Source: Erythrobacter sp. (GTDB taxonomy: Bacteria; Pseudomonadota; Alphaproteobacteria; Sphingomonadales; Sphingomonadaceae). From it: a stretch of DNA of 5,081 bases. Position numbers and translations under genes: made by a program. The notes beneath the pieces are model-generated. The model made no database searches. It worked only from the letters and a program-made list of their open reading frames with translations, and had not been told where the DNA came from. Shown one piece after another: positions 1 through 5,081 of the stretch (within the stretch, counting starts at the first letter, position 1; every line of letters starts with the position of its first letter). The stretch is taken from NCBI GenBank assembly GCA_013214365.1, contig JABSPI010000067.1, positions 4,724-9,804 of the forward strand, written 5' to 3'.

Positions 1-1
1 G

Positions 2-826
2 CGGCAAAGGCTGTATTTCACCGATGTGCCGCGCAACCGCGCCTATTGCTGGTCGGATGCGGCGGGGGTGGATGTGTTTCTTGATCCTTCGGGAGTGGCC
101 CCCGATCAGGCCGGCGGCATGCGCGAGCCGGGCGCAAATGGCCTGATGATGGGCCATAGCGGTGAATTGTTGATCTGCAATCACGGCGCCCGCGCACTCG
201 AAGCGCGCGATTTTGCCACGGGCGAGCGCCGCGTGCTCGCCGCGCAATTTGACGGGCAGCGTTTCAACAGTCCCAATGATCTGATCGAGGCGGGGGATGG
301 CACGATCTATTTCACCGATCCGCCCTATGGGCTGGAGGGGTTGAATGCCTCGCCGCTCAAACAAATGGCTGTCAACGGTGTCTATTGCCGCTCGCCTGAG
401 GGGGAAATTGCCCGGATTGTGGACGATATGACCTTTCCCAACGGCGCGGCGTTGTCCCCGGACGAAGGCTGGCTCTATGTAAGCCAATCAGATCCCGATG
501 CCCCGTTGATCCGGCGTTTCAAGCTGGAGGCGGGCGCCATCGCGCAGCAGGACGGAGACGACATCTGGTTCGATGCCCGCAACTTCATGCATCCGGTCGG
601 CGGATTGCCCGACGGAATGGCGGTGACGGTGGAGGGGCATGTCCTGCTCGCCGGGCCGGGCGGGGTGTTGGTGATCGATCGGGATGGGCAATGTTTGGGG
701 CGGGTGTTCACCGGCCGGGCCAGCGCCAATTGCGCCTTTGGCGAGGATGGCCGCACTTTGTTCATCACGGCGGGCGACCGGTTGGTTTCGGTGCGTTGCC
801 GGATGGCGGGTCTGGGCAGGTTCTAG
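2..826 (+). CDS. SMP-30/gluconolactonase/LRE-family sugar lactonase, 5'-truncated by the window edge
   Basis: This is a six-bladed beta-propeller hydrolase of the SMP-30/gluconolactonase family, which hydrolyses sugar lactones to aldonic acids using one divalent metal. The reading frame is open from the first bases (RQRLYFTDV...), so the true start lies left of the window; 274 residues are visible. Counting from the codon at position 2, the family landmarks are NSPND at residues 89-93 followed by the YFTDPPYG strand, FPNGAALSPDE with Asn147, and PDGM with Asp204. Asn147 and Asp204 correspond to metal ligands in this family. The third ligand, a Glu in an EGP-W type motif, normally sits just before the RLYFTD strand and so would be outside the window. 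Family members are about 290-310 residues, so only some 15-30 residues are missing. The stop is 46 bases before the chosen symporter start, which suggests co-transcription. The natural lactone is unknown; a related luciferin-regenerating or phosphotriesterase-like activity cannot be excluded. Confidence 0.9.
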   Translation, partial: RQRLYFTDVPRNRAYCWSDAAGVDVFLDPSGVAPDQAGGMREPGANGLMMGHSGELLICNHGARALEARDFATGERRVLAAQFDGQRFNSPNDLIEAGDGTIYFTDPPYGLEGLNASPLKQMAVNGVYCRSPEGEIARIVDDMTFPNGAALSPDEGWLYVSQSDPDAPLIRRFKLEAGAIAQQDGDDIWFDARNFMHPVGGLPDGMAVTVEGHVLLAGPGGVLVIDRDGQCLGRVFTGRASANCAFGEDGRTLFITAGDRLVSVRCRMAGLGRF

Positions 827-872
827 AGCGATGCCGGCGGCCTATCTCCATCGCCTATCGGCGGGTGCGCTG

Positions 873-2219
873 ATGCAGGCGGACAAGCTCAAGCGCCTGG
901 CGGGCTATGGGATTGGGGATTTTGGCCTCAATATCTATTGGCACAGCCTCTCTTTGATCCTCGTCTTCTGGTATGCCGAAGTGGTCGGGCTGGACCCCAA
1001 ATTGGCCGGTTGGATCTATGCCCTTGGCCTGTTGTGGGATGCGATTTCGGACCCGCTCGTGGCCAGTATCGCGGCCGCCAATCGCAGCAAATACGGGGTC
1101 TATCGCCCGTTCATCCTGCTCGGCAGTTTTGGGCTGGGCGCCTCGTTTTGTCTGTTATTCTGGGCGCCCCCGCTCGAAGGTCAGGCGCTGTTTGCTGCGC
1201 TTTTGGCGGCGGCGATGATCTTCAGAACCTCTTACACGATTGTGGCCGTGCCCTATTCGGCGCTGTCGGCGCGTTTGACTTTCAGCTCGGTCGAGCGGGC
1301 CGAATTGTCCGGGGTGCGCATGTTCTTCGCCTTTTGCGGGATGTTGTGCGTCACCTCGTTCTTCTTCCCGCTCAGCCGCGCAATCGAGGAACGCGGCAGC
1401 ACTGCGGGCGAGGGGTTTTTCCTGACCGCGATGATCGGCGCTGTTGCGGCGACCTTGGCGCTGTCGGCGTGTTTTGCCCTCACCCGCGAAAAACCGCCGC
1501 TGGGCGGGGATGATCTGGAGAGCGGGTGGAGCCTTAAATCCTTTTTGGAAGCCTTTGTCCGCAATGATGCCTTGCGCATGTTGCTGCTGGTCCTGTTGCT
1601 CAATTCGGCCGCCGGGGCGAGCATCAATATCCCCATGGCGTTCTACGTTCAGGCCAACACCGCCACCTTTGCCCAGACCGAGGTGATTTTGTCCGCCTAT
1701 GCGCTGGCAACCTTGGCCGGGGTGCCGGTCTGGACGCTGATTGCGCGCTCGCTGGGCAAGAAGAAATGCTGGTATCTGGCCACTGCGGTGACCGCGCTTG
1801 CGGGGGTGTGGCTGTTTGCACTGGGCCCTGCATTGATCCGCGGTGTACCGGTGCAATTGATTGTCTATGGCTTTGCCAATGCCTCGTTTGCGATTGTGAT
1901 CTGGGCCTTGATCCCCGATGCGGTTGAATATGGCCAATACAATTATGGCCGCCGCGATGAAGGGGCGGTGTTCGGCTCGAGCCTGTTTGCGCAAAAGGCA
2001 TCGGGCGCTCTGACCGGTTTGGCGGTGGGCTATTTGCTGTCGGGCATTGGTTACGATGCCGAGCGCGAGGTGCAAAGCGCGCAGACCGCGATCTCGCTGG
2101 GTCAATATATCGCAATTGCGCCTGTAACTTTGTTGGTTCTTGCATCTATTACTTTGTATCTCATGCCACTCAGCCGCGACTTGCATGAGCGTATCGTTGA
2201 TGAATTGTCGCACGGGTAA
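873..2219 (+). CDS. MFS transporter, glycoside-pentoside-hexuronide (GPH):cation symporter family, MelB-like
   Basis: This is an inner-membrane secondary transporter of 448 residues, predicted to import a sugar or glycoside with H+ or Na+. About twelve hydrophobic segments are visible (roughly residues 10-35, 43-65, 78-98, 105-128, 149-168, 182-203, then after a polar central loop 234-258, 270-290, 299-318, 326-348, 368-392, 409-432). GPH hallmarks are GYGIGDFG at the N-terminus, WDAISDP with Asp56 and Asp60 matching the MelB cation-site pair, RSKYGVYRP after helix 2, and DAVEYGQYNYGRRDEG with a following Lys375 late in the protein. Arg149 matches a conserved MelB arginine. The MelB Asp124 position is Ala125 here. 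ATG 873 is preferred because the family usually begins a few residues before the GYG-GDFG motif, and GGCGGG lies 7 bases upstream. An in-frame ATG at 831, four bases after the lactonase stop, would add 14 residues and is a real alternative. The substrate cannot be read from sequence; sugar is likely from the context. Confidence 0.9.
   Translation: MQADKLKRLAGYGIGDFGLNIYWHSLSLILVFWYAEVVGLDPKLAGWIYALGLLWDAISDPLVASIAAANRSKYGVYRPFILLGSFGLGASFCLLFWAPPLEGQALFAALLAAAMIFRTSYTIVAVPYSALSARLTFSSVERAELSGVRMFFAFCGMLCVTSFFFPLSRAIEERGSTAGEGFFLTAMIGAVAATLALSACFALTREKPPLGGDDLESGWSLKSFLEAFVRNDALRMLLLVLLLNSAAGASINIPMAFYVQANTATFAQTEVILSAYALATLAGVPVWTLIARSLGKKKCWYLATAVTALAGVWLFALGPALIRGVPVQLIVYGFANASFAIVIWALIPDAVEYGQYNYGRRDEGAVFGSSLFAQKASGALTGLAVGYLLSGIGYDAEREVQSAQTAISLGQYIAIAPVTLLVLASITLYLMPLSRDLHERIVDELSHG
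2103..2160 (+). promoter_or_regulatory. AT-rich patch with perfect palindrome inside the symporter gene; candidate internal promoter/operator for the LacI gene
   Basis: This 58-base stretch is 36% GC by direct count, far below its GC-rich surroundings, and uses codons rare elsewhere in the gene (GTA, ACT, GTT, CTT, TCT). It contains the perfect 10-base palindrome CGCAATTGCG (2111-2120). A loose promoter-like pair (TTGGTT at 2133-2138, TGTATC at 2155-2160, 16-base spacing) can be drawn about 70 bases before the repressor start. The match to the consensus is weak, and the patch encodes an ordinary hydrophobic helix, so a regulatory role is only a hypothesis. Confidence 0.2.
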
Positions 2220-2225
2220 GGGGGG
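2218..2225 (+). promoter_or_regulatory. Ribosome binding site of the LacI-family gene, overlapping the symporter stop codon
   Basis: AAGGGGGG overlaps the end of the symporter TAA stop and lies three bases before ATG 2229. It fixes the repressor start and allows translational coupling to the symporter. The spacing is short, but the purine run offers several pairing registers. Confidence 0.65.
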
Positions 2226-2228
2226 ACA

Positions 2229-3278
2229 ATGGCCAAAGCGAAATCCGAAAATTCGGCCAAGATGAAAGATGTGGCTGATCTGGCCGGGGTGTCGATCAAG
2301 ACCGTCTCGCGGGTGCTCAATAACGAGCCGCACGTGCAGGAAAAGCTGCGCCGCAAAGTGCGCGAGGCGGCCGAAAAGCTCGATTACGTGCCCAGCCAAT
2401 CGGCCCGTTCGCTGCGCGGCAACCGATCTTATGACATCACATTGGTGTGCCACAATGCCGGCAGCATCTATGTCAATTCGATCCAGTTCGGCGCGGTTAT
2501 TGCGTGCCAGGAATTGGGCTATCAATTGTCGATCAGCCTGATCGAACATCTCGACGAAATGGCGATGGCCGATATTCGCGAGGCGTTCGAGACGGTGATG
2601 CGTCGCCGCCGCCCCGACGGGGTGGTGTTGTTGGCGCCCTATGCCAATGATGAAAAGATCGGCTTTGTGTTGCAGGAAATGGGCATTCCGGTGGTCCGGG
2701 TGGGGCCGGTGGATCTGCAAAATAAGGGGCTGTTGGTCGAGATCGACGATTACCAGGCCGCGATTGAAGTGGTTCGCCATCTGACCGGTTTGGGCCACAA
2801 ACGGATCGGATTTTTGCGCGGCAGCGAGAACCAGCGATCCACCCATGTGCGCTATTCCGGGTTTTCGGTGGCGATGGAGGCTGCCGGCCTATCGGTGGAG
2901 GCGGACCTTGTCCGGCCCGGCGCGTTCGATTTCCAATCGGGTTACGAAGCGGGACAGTTCTTCCTCGACCATGCCGATCCGCCCACCGCCGTATTCAGCG
3001 CCAATGACGACATGGCCGCAGGTCTGGTTGCGGCCTATACCGAACGCGGGCTCAAAGTGCCCGATGACCTGTCAGTGGTGGGGTTTGACGATTCCAGCAT
3101 CGCCACCTGTATGCGCCCCTTCCTCACCACTGTGCGCCAGCCTTTGAGCGATCTGGGCGCGACCGCGGTGCGCGAACTGGTCTCCTCGTTGAGCGCCAGC
3201 ACCCCGGCCGATGCGCACCGGATTGTGCTCGATCACGAATTCATTCTGCGCGACACGACCGCCGCGCCCAAGGGGTGA
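2229..3278 (+). CDS. LacI/GalR-family transcriptional regulator
   Basis: This is a 349-residue sugar-responsive DNA-binding protein of normal LacI-family length. The N-terminal helix-turn-helix covers about residues 12-34 (MKDVADLAGVSIKTVSRVLNN), followed by the hinge helix YVPSQSARSLRG (53-64), which usually inserts a leucine into the operator minor groove. From about residue 68 to 342 it has the periplasmic-binding-protein-like effector core, with GHKRIGFLRG (189-198), the family's usual R-x-x-GF element (208-212), NDDMAAG (259-265, with the Asp that commonly contacts the sugar) and GFDD (285-288) followed by the TTVRQP strand. It has an 11-residue polar extension before the HTH. The gene sits inside the cluster, nine bases after the symporter and 31 before the GH5 gene, so it most likely regulates this operon and is co-expressed with it. 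The main operator is probably left of the window, before the lactonase gene. The effector sugar is unknown. Repression is the usual mode in this family, but activation occurs too. Confidence 0.95.
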   Translation: MAKAKSENSAKMKDVADLAGVSIKTVSRVLNNEPHVQEKLRRKVREAAEKLDYVPSQSARSLRGNRSYDITLVCHNAGSIYVNSIQFGAVIACQELGYQLSISLIEHLDEMAMADIREAFETVMRRRRPDGVVLLAPYANDEKIGFVLQEMGIPVVRVGPVDLQNKGLLVEIDDYQAAIEVVRHLTGLGHKRIGFLRGSENQRSTHVRYSGFSVAMEAAGLSVEADLVRPGAFDFQSGYEAGQFFLDHADPPTAVFSANDDMAAGLVAAYTERGLKVPDDLSVVGFDDSSIATCMRPFLTTVRQPLSDLGATAVRELVSSLSASTPADAHRIVLDHEFILRDTTAAPKG

Positions 3279-3290
3279 GGGGGCTCGCGG

Positions 3291-3304
3291 CAATCGGGGG
3301 ATTG
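3291..3304 (+). promoter_or_regulatory. Ribosome binding site of the GH5 gene, carried in the loop of a small inverted repeat
   Basis: CAATC (3291-3295) and GATTG (3300-3304) are exact inverted repeats around GGGG, so the G-run that serves as the Shine-Dalgarno sequence would lie in or beside a 4-base hairpin loop. The G-run ends nine bases before ATG 3310 and supports that start. A 5-bp stem is weak and may have no function. Confidence 0.4.
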
Positions 3305-3309
3305 ATGCA

Positions 3310-4365
3310 ATGGACGCCAAGATAGGATGGGGCGCGGCCTGCGCTGCGGCTTTGATCGGGGGATTTGTTTGGGCAGCGGCCATGCCGCTCGCGGCTCAGG
3401 AAGCTGGGCCAGAAGGTGCACAGATCTCTGCGCCGATCGCGCGCGATTTTCAGATGCAACGCTGCGTCAATATGGGCAATGCGCTCGAGGCGCCCAATGG
3501 CGCGCCGTGGGGGCGGCTCTACACACGGGAGGATTACGCCCGCATCGCCCGGGCCGGGTTCGACACGGTGCGCATCCCGGTGCGGTGGAGCGATTACACC
3601 GGCCCCGCGCCCGATTATCGCATCCACCCCGATTTTGCCGAATTGGTCGACAACAATATCCGCTGGGCGATCGCCCATGATCTCAAAGTGGTGCTCAACA
3701 TCCATCATTTCGACGAGATCATGGAGGATCCCGATACGCAGCGTGCGCGCTTTGCGGCCCTGTGGGATCAGGTCTCGCTGCGCTATTCGCGCTTGCCCGA
3801 CACCGTCTGGTTCGAGGTTCTGAACGAGCCTCACAAGAACCTCAAAGGGGCACAAATGCGCCAGCTGCAAGCGCTCGGCCTGCGCATTATTCGGCGCGAC
3901 AACCCCACCCGGATCGTGATTTTGGGCGGCGAGGAATGGTCCGGGATCGGATCGCTGGGCACCAATTTGTCCACTGATGATCCCAATGTGGTCTACACAT
4001 TCCATTATTACGACCCGTTCAATTTCACTCACCAACAGGCGCAATGGCTGGGCGAGAATATGCCACGCGGCACACGCGGCTGGGGATCGGGCGCGGACAA
4101 GGAAGAATTGGCCAATGCCGCCGCCATCGCCGCCGCCTTTCGCGAAGCGGTCGGGCGCCCGGTGTTTCTGGGCGAGTTCGGGGTTCATTCCCCGGTCGAT
4201 CCGGCCGAGCGGGTTGAATGGGTTGGCGCTGTTAAAACCGCGATGGAGGGCGCTGATATCCCGTGGTGCCTGTGGTCTTATGGCAATACATTTGCGCTCT
4301 ATGATGATGCGACCGGCTGGGACGAGGCGATGCTCGCCGCTTTAACCGGCACAGATCAAGACTAG
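3310..4365 (+). CDS. Exported glycoside hydrolase family 5 enzyme (cellulase/mannanase-type endo-beta-glycanase)
   Basis: This is a 351-residue retaining beta-glycosidase with a (beta/alpha)8 barrel. Residues 1-29 look like a Sec signal peptide: a short Asp/Lys start, a hydrophobic core from Ile5 to Ala24, and PLAA before QEAG, with likely cleavage near Ala29, so it should act in the periplasm or outside. All usual GH5 active-site residues are visible: Arg88 (DTVRIP), the His132-His133 pair (LNIHHFDE), Asn172-Glu173 (LNEP, acid/base), His232 and Tyr234 (TFHYYDPF), Glu289 (FLGEFG, nucleophile) and Trp322 (CLWSYG). The wording around these motifs, including HHFDEIMEDPD, NPTRIVI and PFNFTHQQAQW, resembles Thermotoga maritima Cel5A, a glucanase that also cuts mannan, as I recall it. 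The subfamily is therefore tentative and beta-glucan versus mannan is open. No carbohydrate-binding module is present. ATG 3310 is chosen for its upstream G-run and because it places the signal peptide at the N-terminus. It is the last rightward gene and probably shares the repressor's transcript. Confidence 0.93.
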   Translation: MDAKIGWGAACAAALIGGFVWAAAMPLAAQEAGPEGAQISAPIARDFQMQRCVNMGNALEAPNGAPWGRLYTREDYARIARAGFDTVRIPVRWSDYTGPAPDYRIHPDFAELVDNNIRWAIAHDLKVVLNIHHFDEIMEDPDTQRARFAALWDQVSLRYSRLPDTVWFEVLNEPHKNLKGAQMRQLQALGLRIIRRDNPTRIVILGGEEWSGIGSLGTNLSTDDPNVVYTFHYYDPFNFTHQQAQWLGENMPRGTRGWGSGADKEELANAAAIAAAFREAVGRPVFLGEFGVHSPVDPAERVEWVGAVKTAMEGADIPWCLWSYGNTFALYDDATGWDEAMLAALTGTDQD

Positions 4366-4391
4366 CCCGCCTTCGACAAGCGCGGATGATT

Positions 4392-5081
4392 TTACCGCGG
4401 CAGCGCAGCCATAAGATGGGTGTAGCTGCGCCCGACCGAGACCAGCGGATCGGCCGGATTGTCGTGTTCGATATAAAACCGCTCAACCCCCTTGGCCAAA
4501 GCGTCGGGCAGCACTTTTGCAAAATCGATCTCGCCATCGCCAGCCGGTGCCATATCACCGCCCGGGGTGCGGTCCTTGATGTGCACCGCGCTGAACCGGT
4601 CGGGGGCTGAATTGAAGATTTCGAGCGCATCCTTGCCCGCATCCGCAACCCAGTACAGATCCAGTTCCATCGTCACAAATTCCGGATCGGTCTGGCTCAA
4701 CAAGATGTCGTAACCCGTGGTTCCGCCCTCTTCGATGAATTCAAATTCGTGATTGTGATAGCCGACCATCATCCCGGCCGCCTTGGCCTGTTCGCCGCGG
4801 CGGTTGAGCAGAGCGGCCAGCGCGCGATATTGGTCGCCCCCGCGCTCCTCAGGCGCGATCCAGCCGAGATAGAGCCGGTCCTGGCCAAGCAAGGCGGCAT
4901 CTTCGAGGACCGCGGCAAATTCGCGGTCATCGCGCAAGGTTTCGAGGCGGATATGGCCCGACCGGCTGATCAGCCCCAGATCATCCATCATTGCGCGGAT
5001 ATCGCTGGCTGAATGGTCGAACAATCCGGCGGTCTCGCAATCCTTGATCCCGATCTCGGCCAAAGCGGCCAAGGTCGCTTG
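4392..5081 (-). CDS. Sugar phosphate isomerase/epimerase-like TIM-barrel protein (xylose isomerase-like/AP endonuclease 2 fold), 5'-truncated
   Basis: The frame is open to the right edge, so the start lies outside; the visible part begins QATLAALAEIG and has 229 residues. It belongs to the xylose-isomerase-like TIM-barrel superfamily (AP_endonuc_2 domain), which includes sugar isomerases, epimerases and keto-sugar enzymes that use a divalent metal. Counting from the right edge, the barrel motifs are YHNHEFEF (108-115), MELDLYW with Asp141, HIKDR with His167, GEIDF (183-187) and IEHDNP with Glu205. Asp141, His167 and Glu205, with an acidic residue near the YHNHE motif, are plausible metal ligands. 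Family members are about 260-300 residues, so perhaps 30-70 N-terminal residues are missing, including the first barrel strand and any export signal. It converges on the GH5 gene, with 26 bases between the stops and no clear terminator, so it has its own promoter to the right. Its substrate is unknown; the neighbours make a sugar role more likely than DNA repair. Confidence 0.88.
   Translation of the reverse strand, partial: QATLAALAEIGIKDCETAGLFDHSASDIRAMMDDLGLISRSGHIRLETLRDDREFAAVLEDAALLGQDRLYLGWIAPEERGGDQYRALAALLNRRGEQAKAAGMMVGYHNHEFEFIEEGGTTGYDILLSQTDPEFVTMELDLYWVADAGKDALEIFNSAPDRFSAVHIKDRTPGGDMAPAGDGEIDFAKVLPDALAKGVERFYIEHDNPADPLVSVGRSYTHLMAALPR

Noticed and set aside
673..684. Palindromic GATCGATC inside the lactonase gene as a possible binding site
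   Set aside because: It is short, lies in well-conserved coding sequence for a propeller strand, and such GATC-rich words are common in this DNA.
684..872. Upstream extension of the symporter frame to a start at 684
   Set aside because: It would overlap most of the C-terminal part of the lactonase gene, and the added residues are Ala/Arg/Gly-rich with no similarity to a GPH transporter N-terminus.
1155..2846. Minus-strand open frame of 563 codons across the symporter and repressor genes
   Set aside because: The symporter and repressor are in the same forward frame, and this antisense frame is codon-aligned with both. It stays open only because TTA, CTA and TCA codons are rare in this GC-rich DNA; it ends at the Leu TTA codon at 1155. 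Its product is a His/Gln/Arg-rich sequence with no recognisable domain.
3211..3309. Upstream extension of the GH5 frame to a start at 3211
   Set aside because: It overlaps the end of the repressor gene and would put 33 charged, Arg/Pro-rich residues before the signal peptide. ATG 3310 has a suitable upstream G-run and gives a normal signal peptide.
3241..4188. Minus-strand open frame of 315 codons across the GH5 gene
   Set aside because: It is codon-aligned antisense to the GH5 gene, which has all its catalytic motifs. The composition is typical of a shadow frame and no family is recognisable.
4381..4399. Possible terminator between the convergent genes (CGCGG/CCGCG arms with a 9-base loop)
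   Set aside because: The stem is only 5 bp, overlaps the end of the minus-strand gene and has no T-run on either side. It does not meet the usual pattern of an intrinsic terminator.
4386..5012. Plus-strand open frames opposite the isomerase-like gene (4386-4610, 4492-4713, 4749-5012)
   Set aside because: They are short, mutually overlapping, lack ribosome sites and lie opposite a gene with clear TIM-barrel family motifs.

Overview
The window is a compact carbohydrate-use locus from a GC-rich Gram-negative bacterium. The GC-rich third codon positions, the short or absent intergenic gaps and the set of families (SMP-30 lactonase, MelB-type symporter, LacI regulator, exported GH5 glycosidase, xylose-isomerase-like protein) suggest an alphaproteobacterium, most likely a sphingomonad of the Novosphingobium/Sphingobium kind. 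That placement is inferred from style and gene content; no rRNA or other marker gene is present.

Layout: four genes run rightward. (1) An SMP-30/gluconolactonase-family gene, cut at its 5' end by the window edge, ends at 826. (2) A glycoside-pentoside-hexuronide (GPH) cation symporter runs to 2219. (3) A LacI-family repressor (2229-3278) starts 9 bases after the symporter stop. (4) A GH5 glycoside hydrolase with a signal peptide (3310-4365) starts 31 bases after the repressor stop. A fifth gene, a sugar phosphate isomerase/epimerase-like TIM-barrel protein, lies on the minus strand, converges on the GH5 gene with 26 bases between the stop codons, and runs off the right edge. No stretch of 300 bases lacks a gene. 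No RNA gene, mobile element, CRISPR array or convincing intrinsic terminator was seen.

How the genes may work together (inference): the exported GH5 enzyme cuts a beta-linked polysaccharide or oligosaccharide outside the cytoplasm, the GPH symporter imports the sugar products, the SMP-30 enzyme opens a sugar lactone made by oxidation of the sugar, and the isomerase-like protein acts on a sugar intermediate. The LacI regulator probably senses one of these sugars and controls the cluster. The actual sugar cannot be read from this window.

I see no sign of a wholly new system. The points most worth a second look are an AT-rich, unusually coded patch with a perfect palindrome inside the 3' end of the symporter gene (a candidate internal promoter/operator for the repressor), small dyads at the starts of the repressor and GH5 genes, and a MelB-like transporter that keeps most but not all of the acidic coupling residues.
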